Below are positions 48,880 to 60,294 of a stretch of DNA of 64,000 nt, one piece after another. A program made the translations under genes and the position numbers. This DNA comes from Pleurodeles waltl (lineage: Eukaryota > Chordata > Amphibia > Caudata > Salamandridae). Under the pieces are notes generated by a model. The model made no database searches and had not been told where the DNA came from. It saw only the letters and a list, made by a program, of their open reading frames with translations. The DNA lies in contig NC_090444.1 in the NCBI RefSeq assembly GCF_031143425.1, forward strand, positions 61,561,533 to 61,625,532. The letters are read 5' to 3'. The stretch's first letter is position 1, and the number at the start of each line of letters is the position of its first letter.

Positions 48880-49185
48880 TGTTGCTGGGGAATGCAGAGA
48901 TGTGCTCCCCTAACCTCCAGTGTCGATTGGAGCCAGGTAGAAAGGACCCAAGTAACTTTAGAGCAGAGAAAGGCCCACTTTCCAGAAGTAGCATTTCTCA
49001 GCTATTAATGACAAAACCACCCTTGCCATAGGAAGGGGTTTATCACTGCGAATCCAATGATATGAAATAACATGAGGCTGCTCCACTGAAATCCGCCATT
49101 GCAGTTGGGAGAGACTGTAATCCTTCCCCCATGTTAGCCTACGGGGAGAGCAGCCCTCAGAGGAGGTGAAAACACATGTGTATTC
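48880..49185 (+). mobile_element. LTR-A related fragment
   Basis: 'gagaaaggcccactttccag', 'aagtagcatttct' and 'atgttagcctacggggagag' follow the order of the 3' half of LTR-A. It is short, diverged and lacks the family's 3' end. Confidence 0.5.
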
Positions 49186-49189
49186 TTCA

Positions 49190-49580
49190 CTACAAGGCCC
49201 AGTTCCAAGGTGGCTCTCTGAGAGTCTAAAGTGAAACCTGGAAGGTCCGTCCTGCGATTTGGTCCAGACCTAACTTGCTCTGACTGATAAGTAAACCTAG
49301 GTCCTCCAGAATGGATATGGCTAACTGAGCCTGACTTACCAGTGTGTGCCTGTCCTACGCCAAGAGGATGAGGTCCTCCAGGAAATGGATTAGTCTGCAG
49401 CAACGTGTACATAAAAACACCACTACAGGATTCAGAAGCTTTGAGAAGCTCCATGGGGTGGAAGAAAACCCAATAGGGAGTGTCTTGACCTCCCATCCCT
49501 GTTTTTGCTGAAGAAACCGGAGAAATCACTGATCCAGTGAAAACAAATTGGAATCTTGAGTTACACGTCCTTTAAGTTAA
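49190..49580 (-). pseudogene. Second DIRS-like reverse transcriptase fragment, broken
   Basis: Read on the minus strand, the RT first-Asp motif appears at about 49545-49578 as NLKDV, stop, LKIPI. After a frameshift, WEVKTLPIGFSSTPWSFSKL and then LNPVVVFLCTRCCRL follow, leading to HFLEDLILLA at about 49360-49390, the position of the YxDD box (here FLED, so the first Asp is changed). ISILEDLGLLISQSK then matches the downstream part of DIRS/Ngaro-type RTs as I know them. It has at least one frameshift and several stops. It lies downstream of a Gag-like segment on the same strand. It differs from the plus-strand DIRS copy. Confidence 0.75.
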
Positions 49581-49639
49581 GGCGGATCAGTGAATGCCCT
49601 TGTCTGAGAAAACCTTGGGGTAAAAACCCGCTTTAGGGA

Positions 49640-50470
49640 GGATGGTGCATTGTTAAGTGCAATAAAGGCCTGGATAAATTTGATCTTTCATGAATGCTTC
49701 TCTGAATAAGTTACCTTTCACCTCTGGGTCTGCCTCCAAGGAGGCCAACTCTTCCAGCTTGGGATCTAGCTTGAGTGATATTGGACGCCTCTGCTCTGTT
49801 GACAGGGCACAGTTGGCATCGCTCAGATTGCTTGTAGAGCTCAACCCAAAAGAATTTCCAGATGGATTTTGTTGCCTGAACATTTGCCTTCTTCAGCCAT
49901 CTATATGATTATAGTTACATCCAGTAGCTTGTGCTGGCATGACTGCCAGGGCCTATCAATACCCCACTTGAGGTCCTTGATCAGTGTGCCAAGGAAGGTC
50001 ACCATTGTGGAATCTAGCCCTGGGGTGGCAGCGACTTTCCCCTCAATGGAGGGTTGTGGGCATTCCACCCTTTGCCTGTTCATGACCTGCTTATCTGTGA
50101 GCTAATACAATCTCTGTTTCAGGGCGTAAGTTTACCCTTGAGGTTGATTCCCACTCCCAAGGGATTGTCTGATACCCACAGGGTCAGACAGATCTTTGTG
50201 AGATCCTGGTCTTTGTTGGGGATTGTCAGCTCACCTTTAAGCTATTCCCTGCCTCCCCCCTCGCACCCACTGAGGGGTGACAGTCCCTTGATCTCTTAGA
50301 CTCCTTAACTGAGTCATCTGATGTGGGTGATACTTATCTCCTTGGTCTTGGTCAAACCACAAATCAGTATTAGTGTCCCTGCCCTGGTTAAGGAGGCTGC
50401 TGGGTCCGACCCTTTCACCAGCAAGGACTAAATGGGATACCTGAAGTTTCTCTGTAGATTCCACCTGGTT
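49640..50470 (-). pseudogene. Second DIRS-like Gag remnant, broken
   Basis: Minus-strand frames contain MVTFLGTLIKDLKWGIDRPW and QSCQHKLLDVT (about 49901-50083), then NANCALSTEQRRPISLKLD in slightly altered form (DANCALSTEQRR here) and PKLEELASLEADPEVKGNLF (about 49653-49883). This order is what I recognise from Gag-like proteins of amphibian and fish DIRS-type elements. The 5' portion up to about 50470 has no motif I can name. Stops separate the pieces. The RT fragment at 49190-49580 is its downstream neighbour. Confidence 0.65.
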
Positions 50471-50795
50471 AATGGTCTCTTGAGAACCCAGCTCCCACTG
50501 TGGGCCCCACCTGCATCCATGTGATGTGTCTGCGCAGGGTCACTCGGTGGGCCCAGTGGGGTCGTGGGGGGAGTGCCTTGCAATATCTGTTATGCTTTAG
50601 ACATTGCTGTCTCCACAGATTTAGAAACTGACAGGTCGATCAATGATGCCAGCTGAAGGGCCATCCAATATTACTCTACGCCACCTCATTCCATGCTCAT
50701 TCATGGTCGTCAGTCATCTTGTTGAGTGGATTATCAATGTATTGTACTATAGTGCAACAAGTAAAGATCTGCACTAACAAATCCCCAAACAATCC
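50471..50795. other. Unassigned stretch
   Basis: It lies between the minus-strand DIRS-like remnant and the LINE. Nothing recognised; it may be the 5' part of the DIRS-like element. Confidence 0.3.
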
Positions 50796-51716
50796 ATGGA
50801 GGACAGCTCATGGAAGCCTTCCAAGTGCAGACCGAAGTCTGCCAGGGTTGTTTGCTCATGGAGACATCTACAGCAAGAAGAAGCTATGGGATCCAGTGGA
50901 CACCTTGGATGCAGCTCGACAACCCAGATTTTGCAAACAACCTGGCCCTACTCTCTCACACCCATCTGCAGATGCAAGCGAAGCCCGACAATGTGGCAGC
51001 CACATCAGCACAACCTGACCTCAACATCCATAGGGGGAAACCAAGGTTCAGCAGTCTAACACGGCCAGCACAACTGCAGTCACTCTTGCAGACGATGTAC
51101 TGGAAGAGGTTGAGGTCTTGGCCTAGCTGTGCAGTGTCATAGACAAGCAGAGCAGCACATATGCCAATGTCATTGCAAGAACCAGCAAAGCAAGGGCTGT
51201 CTTCAGTCATCTAAAGAAAATCTGGAGTTTGAAAGACCTAACACTGCAAATCAAGGTCAGGCTTTTTGATACCAAAGTAAAATTGGTCTCTCTGTATGGA
51301 ACAGAATCTTGGAGGACAACAGTGGCCACCACCAACAAAGTCCAGACCTTCATCAACACCTGCCTGAGGAAAATCCTGCAAATCCACTGGCCACGCACCA
51401 TCAGCAAAAACAACCTACGGCAGCAGACTTCCCAACTCCCTGCTCAGGAAGTAATCATGAAAGGACGCTGGGGCTGGATAGATCACACCCTCCACAAGCC
51501 TCATCAAACACCACCAGGCAAGCCCTGACCTGGAAACCCCAAAGGAACAGGAAAAGAGGAAGGCCAAGTAACACGTGGCGCTGAGGCCTCGAGGCTGACT
51601 ACAAGGAGATGGGCTACACCTGGAGTCAGATTGAAAGAAAAGACCACAGAGATGGCTGGAGAGTCCTGGTCGATCGCCTTTGCCACAGAAGGGGCAGCAG
51701 AAGTAAGTAAACAGTA
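50796..51716 (+). pseudogene. 5'-truncated LINE ORF2 (RT C-terminal part), RTE-like
   Basis: This is a non-LTR retrotransposon remnant. The RT palm region reads GIQWTPWMQLDNPDFANNLA and LLSHTHLQMQ (about 50880-50970). The catalytic F/YADD box is FANN here, so it is inactive. LNIHRGK follows. After a frameshift, [20 protein letters not shown] and [10 protein letters not shown] (51229-51310) and [10 protein letters not shown] are seen. Another shift gives RQALTWKPQ and RKRGRPSNTWR, then a TWSQIER tail. These C-terminal motifs are typical of the LINE group often annotated as endonuclease-reverse transcriptase. The 3' end shows a short TAAG repeat near 51703-51712. RTE-clade assignment is from memory and tentative. 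Confidence 0.8.
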
Positions 51717-52555
51717 CAGGGTTTAAATGACTATGTAGGTGGGTGAAATCCGTGTTCTATGAACCGGTTGTATGAATGACTGCACCTCGGGGTGCACAAG
51801 CGTGACTATTTGGTGCTACATGTTCAATGCACAAGATGACCAGCACAACCTTGTCACTAGGCAGAAGTCGCTCCCTGAGTGCCGCACTCAAAAGAGTGAC
51901 ACGAGTGAGGCTGCGCGCAGGTACTCTGACAGAGTGAAGATTTGCACCACCCACTGCGTCCCGCACGGCCCCTGCTGATCACCCGACGACCTGCATTTCC
52001 TCTTGCAGTCAGAACGCAGCGTCGGCACAGCTGCAGAGCTCGAGCGGACCCGCTCAGCTCCGGGGGGAGGGACAAAAGGCTTTTGTTGTTGCCGTATCAA
52101 GCAAGGCAATAATATAATGGGTTATATAAAGGCAAACACGATAATTACAGTGTTATCACATTAATGTAAATGAGTAAGAGAAGAAGGTCACTTAAGCAGC
52201 GAAGAAAGAGGGTGGGAGTTTGAGAGAACACTGTTGTATACCGTCATGGACACCGCCATTGGTTGTTGGCGTCATGTGTCACTGTGACATGCACGTTGGA
52301 ATTATGGGATTTGCAGTTTTTTTTCTTGTCTGCTGTGAAGTTAGTAGAGAAAGTTAAAGTATAATCTGAGCCTCGGGTCCTGGCATAGAATTTATAAAAC
52401 ATGCAATGATACCAGCATCTGTTGTGGTGTTAGATTTAACACACAAGACAGGAACAGAAAAACGTCAGATTACAGTTTGGTGGAAAAGAGGCTAGTCTTT
52501 AATGTAAAATGGTTAATCTGTAACCAGAGAGACAGAGGAAGACTCTTACAAAACC
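51717..52555. other. Unassigned stretch
   Basis: No recognised element. 51890-52090 is GC-rich and has open frames on both strands without a known domain. The rest is AT-rich. Confidence 0.35.
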
Positions 52556-52885
52556 TGGCAGCAAGGTAGCATAAAGCTGACCCACCGAGAGCGCCCTGGC
52601 TTGGCGCTCCATGGCAGAGTGGGAGCCTCTGCCTGCTGTCTCCAACCCGGCAACACAGTGGCAGGTTGGAGACCGCCCAGTGCACATGTGTGTTTGGCCG
52701 GCCCGAGACAGCCACCCAAACATACATGCGCACTGAGGGGTGTTCTGTGCACTCCCCCTCTGTCCCTGTCAACGCCCGCGGCCCCGCCCCCTGAAAAATA
52801 GAAATGATACTAAACAATTCATTATTGTCTTTTATTTTTCAGTTTGCAGCGGAGGAGCCCCTGCTGCTGCTGCTAGGGCAGTGAA
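52556..52885 (+). repeat. Interspersed repeat, plus-strand copy
   Basis: The block 'ctggcttggcgctccatgg', 'gtgggagcctctgcctgc', 'catgtgtgtttggccggcc' and 'gaggggtgttctgtgcactc' is found in inverse orientation at 58660-58945. An AT-rich tail and a CTG-rich end follow in both. It is non-coding and may be SINE-sized. Confidence 0.75.
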
Positions 52886-53189
52886 GTTAAACTCAATGAG
52901 TGGGAACAAATCCACCATTTAAGAAACGCCAAACCATTTTAATACCAAAACGCAGCAATAAGCAACAAAAAGTGACCAGGCCAGGTGTGCAACGGGCCTT
53001 TCACTGCGCGGCAACACGTGTTGCTGCATTCTTAGTAGCTTTTCAACCGTTTGCGTTAGAAACCATTTTTTTAATTAACATCTGCACATTATGCGGCAGA
53101 TGATGGATTATGTGGCAAATGCGGCAAATCTGTAATTATGCGAAAATCACTGCGGGCGCACAATCGCATAATTCCAGTGGCACCAACAG
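52886..53189. other. Unassigned stretch
   Basis: AT-rich, with repeated 'atgcggcaaat' type motifs near 53090-53130. Nothing else recognised. Confidence 0.35.
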
Positions 53190-53435
53190 CGGACCAGGGG
53201 CCAGAGAAGCGAGAGGGAGAGATGTGACAGGTGCCAGCGCTGCTCACATTGGAGCTGGGAACCAGGCTCGAATCCCGGCGTCAGCTTAACCTCCTGTGAT
53301 TCTGGGCAAATCCCTCACTCTCTCCCTGCCTGAGAAAGAAAAAAATCTGACCTCATGTAATGTAATCTGGCGCTCGTGTAAAGCGCTTGAATGCACTTGC
53401 ACCAAATTGGCGCTATATAATAAAACCTGCCTAAA
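53190..53435 (+). mobile_element. tRNA-derived SINE with CORE/MIR-like middle
   Basis: A Pol III B-box GGCTCGAATCC lies at 53265-53275. It is followed by 'tgattctgggcaaatccctc' and 'actctctccctgcctga', which resembles the CORE/MIR central domain, then 'ggcgctcgtgtaaagcgctt' and 'ttggcgctatataataaaac' typical of an L2-like tail. The A box is not clear. Family naming needs a library comparison. Confidence 0.7.
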
Positions 53436-53570
53436 AAGCGGGGTGATTGCGAGTGCCCTCTTGTAGAGTGACTTTGGCCTCCATGCCAACCGTACACCGG
53501 GGGTTCACTGACAGAGGCCTGCGGGCACCCTGACCGCCCCCACAGTCAGCAAAGGCCGGAGGCTGTCCAC

Positions 53571-54645
53571 ACAAGAGCACACAGTGACAGGCACCGGATA
53601 TCACAAGAGCACACAGTGACAGACACCGCATATCACAAGAGCAAGCACACAGTGACAGGCACCGCATATCACAAGAGCACACAGTGACAGGCACCGCATA
53701 TCACAAGAGCACACAGTGACAGGCACCGCATATCACAAGAGCACACAGTGACAGGCACCGGACATCACAAGAGCACACAGTGACAGGCACCGGACATCAC
53801 AAGAGCACACAGTGACAGACACCGCATATCACAAGAGCAAGCACACAGTGACAGGCACCGCATATCACAAGAGCACACAGTGACAGGCACCGCATATCAC
53901 AAGAGCACACAGTGACAGGCACCGCATATCACAAGAGCACACAGTGACAGGCACCGGACATCACAAGAGCACACAGTGACAGGCACCGCATATCACAAGA
54001 GCACACAGTGACAGCACAAGAGCACAAAGTGACAGACACCGCATATCACAAGAGCACACAGTGACAGACACCGCATATCACAAGAGCACACAGTGACAGG
54101 CACCGGACATCACAAGAGCACACAGTGACAGACACCGGACATCACAAGAGCACACAGTGACAGGCACCGGATATCACAAGAGCACACAGTGACAGACACC
54201 GCATATCACAAGAGCAAGCACACAGTGACAGGCACCGCATATCACAAGAGCACACAGTGACAGGCACCACATATCACAAGAGCACACAGTGACAGGCACC
54301 GCATATCACAAGAGCACACAGTGACAGGCACCGCATATCACAAGAGCACACAGTGACAGCACAAGAGCACAAAGTGACAGACACCGCATATCACAAGAGC
54401 ACACAGTGACAGACACCGCATATCACAAGAGCACTCAGTGACAGGCACCGCATATCACAAGAGCACTCAGTGACAGGCACCGCATATCACAAGAGCACTC
54501 AGTGACAGGCACCGCATATCACAAGAGCACTCAGTGACAGGCACCGCATATCACAAGAGCACACAGTGACAGACACCGCATATCACAAGAGCACTCAGTG
54601 ACAGGCACCGCATATCACAAGAGCACTCAGTGACAGGCACAGGCG
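53571..54645 (+). repeat. 32-bp minisatellite, about 33 copies
   Basis: The monomer is 'cacaagagcacacagtgaca' plus 'ggcaccgcatat', 32 bp. Variants include GGACAT, GACACC, an 'aagcacac' 4-bp expansion and a 'cactcagtg' form clustered at the right end. Blocks of several monomers are duplicated (for example near 53620-53720 and 53815-53940). Confidence 0.95.
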
Positions 54646-55366
54646 CCGGCAGCGGCTGCTCTGCACTGTCAGTCTTTGGCACTAAGGCGGCTGCTGTTTT
54701 TATACATTTCATGCCAGGGCCTCGTTTAACCCGCCCCTTTCCGTGCCCAAGGCCCGGGGCATCAGTGGGTGTGGGTTCACACCTGGAGGCTTGTGTGCGC
54801 CTTCGGCGGGGTGCCCCAGGGCGTCAAGCAGGAGGCAGGGCCCTGGGTGGGCCTGCAGGGGTGGTCTGCCCCTGTGCCTGGCTCTGACCACAGATGGGGG
54901 CAGAAAGTTAAATGCCAGGCGTCCCGGAGTTGCCAGGAAAGTTCCGTTTTTTCACCAGCTGTCCCGCAGAAGTGGGATATATTGCTTATTTCCGGGTTTT
55001 CAGAGAGCGTCGACTGATAACGGGAGGAGAGGGTGGGGGGCTGAGGTTGGTTTTCCAAGCAGGGTTAGTGAGTAGCTGTTATAAGAAAGCAGTTTAATCA
55101 ATCGGCATGATACTGGCTTCAAGCACTGCGTTTTATTGATGTTCCTAGCGCCTCTGTGTGATTCTACGCCAGGGAGCGCTGGGTTGAAGTGAAATTGTAG
55201 TCCTTCTATTTTTGTGAAATGTCCCAGTTTTTGGCTTTAAAATTCTGGTCACCCTAATACCACCAGAGACGGAACTGCGGAAGGGGTGCAGCGGTCTGTA
55301 AAAGGGGGTGGTGGCGGCGGACAGAGAGAGGGGAACCAAGAGGGGGGTTGTTCACTTGAGGTGTTT
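54646..55366. other. Unassigned GC-rich spacer
   Basis: It sits between two minisatellites. Open frames on both strands (54630-55097) overlap and have no recognisable domain. Confidence 0.35.
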
Positions 55367-56812
55367 GGGCAACCTCTGCGGTACAAGCTCTCAGAACTGA
55401 GGGCAGATGTGGCAACCTCTGAGGTGCAGGCTCTCAGAACTGAGGGCAGATGGGCAACCTCTGAGGTACAGGCTCTCAGTACTGAGAGCAGATGGGCAAC
55501 CTCTGAGGAACAGGCTCTCAGAACTGAGGGCAGATGGGCAACCTCTGAGGAACAGGCTCTCAGAACTGAGGGCAGATGGGCAACCTCTGAAGTAGAGGCA
55601 CTCAGAACTGAGGGTAGATGGGCATCCTCTGAGGTACAGGCACTCAGAACTGAGGGCAGATGTGGCAACCTCTGAGGTACAAGCTCTCAGAACTGAGGGT
55701 AGATGTGGCAACCTCTGAGGTACAGGCTCTCTGAAATGAGGGTAGATGGGCAACATCTGAGATACAGGCTCTCTGAACTGAGGGCAGATGGGCAACCTCT
55801 GAGGTACAGACTCTCAGAACTGAGGGCTTATGGACAACCTCTGAGGAACAGGCTCTCAGAACTGAGGGCAGATGGGCAACCTCTGAAGTACAGACTCTCA
55901 GAACTGAGGGCAGATGGGCAACCTCTGAGGTACAGACTCTCAGAACTGAGGGCTTATGGACAACCTCTAAGGTACAGGCACTCAGAACTGAGGGTAGATG
56001 GGCAACCTCTGAGGTACAGACTCTCAGAACTGAGGGCTTATGGACAACCTCTAAGGTACAGGCACTCAGAACTGAGGGCAGATGGGCAACCTCTGAGGTA
56101 CAGACTCTTAGAAATGAGGGCTTATGGACAACCTCTGAGGAACAGACTCTCAGAACTGAGGGCAGATGGGCAACCTCTGAGGTACAGGCTCTCAGAACTG
56201 AGGGTTGATGGGCAAGAACTGAGGGCAGATGGGCATCCTCTCAGGTACAGGGTCTCAGAACTGAGGACTGATGGGCAAGAACTGAGGGCAGATGGGCAAC
56301 CTCTTAGGTAGAGGCTCTCAGAACTAAGGGCATATGGACAACCTCTGAGGAACAGCCTCTCAGAAATGAGGGCAGATGGGCAACCTCTGAGGTACAGGCA
56401 CTCAGAACTGAGGGCAGATGGGCAACCTCTGAGGTACAGCCTCTCAGAACTGAGGGCAGATGGGCAACCTCTGAGGTACAGCATCTCATAACTGAGGGCA
56501 GATGGGCAACCCCTGAGGTACAGGCACTCAGAACTGAGGGCAGATGGGCAACCTCTGAGGTACAGCCTCTCAGAACTGAGGGCAGATGGGCAACCTCTGA
56601 GGTACAGCATCTCATAACTGAGGGCAGATGGGCAACCCCTGAGGTACAGGCACTCAGAACTGAGGGCAGATGGGCAACCTCTGAGGTACAGCCTCTCAGA
56701 ACTGAGGGCAGATGGGCAACCTCTGAGGTACAGCATCTCAGAACTGAGGGCAGACGGGCAACCTCTGAGGTACAGGCTCTCAGAACTGAGGGCAGGTGTG
56801 GCACGAAGCAGA
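55367..56812 (+). repeat. 42-bp minisatellite, about 34 copies
   Basis: The monomer is 'ctctgaggtacaggctctca' plus 'gaactgagggcagatgggcaac', 42 bp. Recurring variants ('gcttatggacaac', 'cagcatctcataactgagg') mark duplicated blocks, such as a 126-bp trimer repeated at about 56400-56770. The long frames on both strands follow from a period divisible by 3. Confidence 0.95.
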
Positions 56813-56945
56813 GGTATTTTCTGAACTGTGGCAGGGAGAGGGGGCATCTGCCTGGGAAGGATGTGGTCCCAAAGCCTGAGGGTGTGATGGACAAGACTTG
56901 TCGCCACGTAGTCACCATGTTGCTGCTACTGAGCTCAGGTTTGGT

Positions 56946-58120
56946 CAGGGACGGATTGGGAAGCAGCCTGGCAAACTTTGTCAGACCGGCCCCCGTATGT
57001 GGCCTAGCAAGCGAGCAAGGGAGGGTTCTTCCCCCGAGAAAATTTGGGGGAAATGGCAAAAATGGCACATTCTACCGCATATTTTGCAACGTATATTCAA
57101 TTGTGTTAGCTTTCAAAGCATGGTAAATGATGACCTTGCAGTGCACCAGCACAGGGCAATATTTAATGGGGTTCTTCAATGATTCCCTCACTATCACCCT
57201 CTCACAGCGCCTCTCTCATGTATTTCATTTGTTTTATAGCGCCTCTCTTACCAGCATAGGGTGTTGGAGCACTTTACATCAAACACACACACACACACAG
57301 AGACAACGAATCATATACGTGTAAATCAGTGCATAGAAAATGTTACGTAAGACAAAGGGGACTCAGGATGTAGGATTCGCGTCATCAGTACTGTTGGGCA
57401 AGAGAGCTTGGTCTGGAGAAGCACAAACTCAGGATTCAAAGCGTAAGATAGTGGCCAGGGCTGGCTTTACTGATTAGAATGTATTTCTACCCAAACAAAC
57501 CCTTTCTAGCAGCATCAGGATAATGAAAGACGTGAAAAAACATAACTTTCTAGCCTGTGCCACGCAGTTTGCAGAAGCTCTTTGATGGCAGATCATAGCT
57601 CACTGTAGTAGGTTCTGATTGTAATTTATGAACCGCACAGTAACAAAAGGATCTCTGTGACAAAAGCAGTAACCCACTGAGCTATGCACATAAAATACAG
57701 TTCTGCGATCTGCATGGTACACGGTCTCTGCAGCAGGCCTATTAAACCTCTCTGCTACCATAGGTAAGTCAAAACTGCCACTATATAAATCTCCAGCTGA
57801 AAGATTAATCATCATGGATATGTTGACACTCTTATTATTGCTGAAAACTGCTGGATATGCAAGGAACTCTGCAGCGGGTGCTCTTAAAACCATAACTATT
57901 TAAAAACACCTGAAGGCTGGGAAGGATAGTGAACGCTGAGAGGATTATACTGGCCTGCTGATTTTGTGACCTGGGGCCTATATTGCAGCACTGCTGCAAA
58001 ACTGACCCCCAGTAACAAACCACCCCCAGTAAATCAAAGCGTCCCCCAGTAGTGAAACTGGCTTTCCCTTCCAGCATCCTGGGGAAATGCCCGATTGCTG
58101 CTCTGGCCAGTCTGCCCTTG
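56946..58120. mobile_element. Probable hAT-like element (1,175 bp)
   Basis: The left end 'cagggacggattggg' and the reverse complement of the right end 'caagggcagactggccag' resemble each other and hAT termini. The flanking 8-mers are GGTTTGGT (56938-56945) and GATTTGGC (58121-58128), a 6/8 match. The interior has a LINE-tail-like patch (57225-57282), a (CA)n run (57283-57299) and no transposase frame. Confidence 0.5.
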
Positions 58121-58215
58121 GATTTGGCAAGGACTTGACCTAGGGGCTAGCTGTTTTTTTTAATGAATTTGTTAGTTTCCAGCGAGACAAGGGTCCATTC
58201 TATTGGTCAAGGCCT

Positions 58216-58275
58216 GTAATAATATTAATAATAATTATAATAATAAAAATAATAATAATAAGAAGAAAAATAACA
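58216..58275 (+). repeat. (AAT)n-rich microsatellite
   Basis: Imperfect AAT/ATA/AAG triplet repeats. Confidence 0.85.
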
Positions 58276-58659
58276 TAATCTTACATAAATGATAATAGTC
58301 TGGAGTTTACATGATAAGAGCTCTTGTGTCTTCAGCATTGGCACAGCGCCTGCCTACCGCCTCCGTGGCCCTATCGCGCTTTCAGATCCTGGGCGCGGTT
58401 TACGGTTCTGGAGAGTCGAAGTGGTCTGTCGTTCTTTGTCGTTCAGTGCTTGGAGGTGATCTGTCTGTCCCATGGACTGAGCAGGGATGGTTCGGATCGG
58501 ATGATGGGCCCAGCGGACCCTGGCAGTGATCTTCGTAGTGCCCAGAGAGCCGGAGGACTTGACCATCTACTCTCTTCTGCCAGGGTATATGGGTGCTCTT
58601 TTTTAAAGCTGTTTTGGTGAGGGGCATCGGTAGTCTTTTGTGTGCTTTAGACAGCCCCC
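58276..58659. other. Unassigned stretch
   Basis: Open frames on both strands at 58311-58627 overlap and have no recognisable domain. I compared 'taccctggcag' with U1 snRNA and saw no extended match. Confidence 0.35.
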
Positions 58660-58945
58660 ATCGTGCCAGCAGCAGCAGCTGGAAACTTTAAAAATAAAAC
58701 AATAATAAACTATGTTTATTATCATTTTATTTTTTGAAGGGGGCAGGAAATTTGAGATGACGAGTATATAGGGGAGTGCACAGCACCCCCCTCAGTGAGC
58801 ATGTGTGTTTGGCCGGCCATCTCCGCCCAAACAAAAACAGATGCGCACTGTGCTCTCCCCAACCCGGCAGGCAGAGGCTCCCAGTCTGCCTCAGAGCACC
58901 AAGCCAAGGCGCTCTGGCTAATACTAAAGCTGCTTTTATACTGCC
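58660..58945 (-). repeat. Interspersed repeat, minus-strand copy
   Basis: Inverse copy of 52556-52885. Landmarks on the plus strand are 'catgtgtgtttggccggcc', 'gcaggcagaggctcccag' and 'gcaccaagccaaggcgctc'. Confidence 0.75.
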
Positions 58946-59237
58946 AGAAGCATGAAAGCAGTGCTAGGATTGGCCGCAGGGAAGGCTGGGAGCCTGTGTC
59001 TGCTGTTTGTGGGGACCGAGGAGTGGCGTGGTGCAGTGCAGAGGTAAGAAAGGTAAGTTACAAAAAAATATATCTGTTTCTCGCTCCTCCCCATCTGCCG
59101 CGCTGCCCCGCCCCTTTTCTGTGCCATGAGCCCCGCCTAGCTTTAGATGCAGTCTGTGTGTGTGGTGTGCTGAAACAGGTTTGCCTTGAATGGATTTGAC
59201 ATGTAGGTGTGTGAGAGGAGGGTATGGAAGTACTGTT

Positions 59238-59715
59238 CAGGGGCAGAGCCAGGCACACAGTGGTGCCAGGGGGGTATGTCTAACATGGTCTGGCAGTGCT
59301 GACAGAACTGTGACTATAACTGCCTTTAATATGTAGGTTGGTGAGAGGATAAGCTGGTGAACTGGCTACTCTAGAGTGTTTTGCCCGAGCATGCCATGGT
59401 TTCGCTGTCTCCGCTCTCTAACCAGTGTTCCTGGTGCCCTTTCCCTTGGCTCTCTTTATGACTGCCCACCACTTCTGCCCCAGGAGGCCGGATGGATATT
59501 GAAGGTGTGTGTGTGCCCACAGGCATGGGGGTGTAATGATACTTCACTGTACCTTTTACCAATCGTGGCACTAAGTGGGATGGCAAGGGTGCCAGGGGCC
59601 CTAATGCAAGCAAGGCAAATAGGTCACCTACTCCAGAAAAGAGCCATAATTGGGGTGCAGAGGGCCACTCAATCCCCTGAGCCAGTGCACTGCACTAGTG
59701 ATAGCCACACCCCTG
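59238..59715. mobile_element. Possible hAT-like MITE (478 bp)
   Basis: The left end 'caggggcagagccaggc' and the reverse complement of the right end 'caggggtgtggctatca' are similar inverted termini. The flanking 8-mers do not match, so the target duplication has decayed or the limits are wrong. Confidence 0.4.
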
Positions 59716-60039
59716 GCTCCAATGAGTACACAACAGCCAGGATCAGATAATAGAGAGTTCTGGGACCCCTGCCAGGGGGTGACCCTCACCAGCAAGTGAT
59801 AGTATGAACATGTACCTTGGTTCAGAGGATGGTTTCTGGTACTCAAGCTGCTGGTGCCTTCTTGCTTGGTTGAGTTTTGAAGGTTCATTGGTTAATAATG
59901 CTTACAAAGCACACTAAAACCCCATAATTGGTGCCCTCTTATCTGTCAATATTTAGGAGGCTGCAGGGTTTGGCTCTGGGTGTAAGAAAGGAGTATTTAA
60001 ATGCCTCTCGGTGGAGATGTGTGTTGTTGCCATCTCAGT
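59716..60039. other. Unassigned stretch
   Basis: Nothing recognised. Confidence 0.3.
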
Positions 60040-60225
60040 GTGTGGTCATTGGTTGGCCAAGTGGGACCTGTCAGAGGCTTGGGGACCTGGGATTGCCAGC
60101 GCCCCCTTTAAGATTGTGGCGGGCCGGCCTATGGAGGCTGTGGCACGAGACTAGTAGGCTGGAGAAGGTCAAGGGGCGGAGCTTCCGGGCCACTTTAGGC
60201 AGTGGGGTGCCACTGCTATTTAAAC
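60040..60225 (+). promoter_or_regulatory. Promoter-like module
   Basis: 'cattggttggcc' (an inverted CCAAT), a GC box 'ggggcggagc' near 60173 and 'tatttaaac' near 60218 occur in promoter order within 180 bp. No credible gene follows; a MITE lies about 70 bp downstream. It may be a fragment of an LTR. Confidence 0.3.
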
Positions 60226-60294
60226 TGTGAATTGTCATCCAGAAAGTGCCAGGAAGGTTTCTGTGTTTCACTGGCTTCTCGCTTGCCCTCACAA

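Noticed and set aside
53571..54645. Regular 32-bp repeats resembling a CRISPR array
   Set aside because: There are no unique spacers; the repeats directly abut. The context is eukaryotic satellite DNA.
55703..57068. Long frames on both strands with 14-residue repeats (202, 254 and 261 residues)
   Set aside because: Product of the 42-bp minisatellite. The opposing strands are equally open, so there is no sign of selection for protein.
58311..58627. Possible snRNA-like sequence ('taccctggcag' on the minus strand)
   Set aside because: Similarity to the U1 5' region ends after a few bases, and no Sm-site or stem pattern follows.
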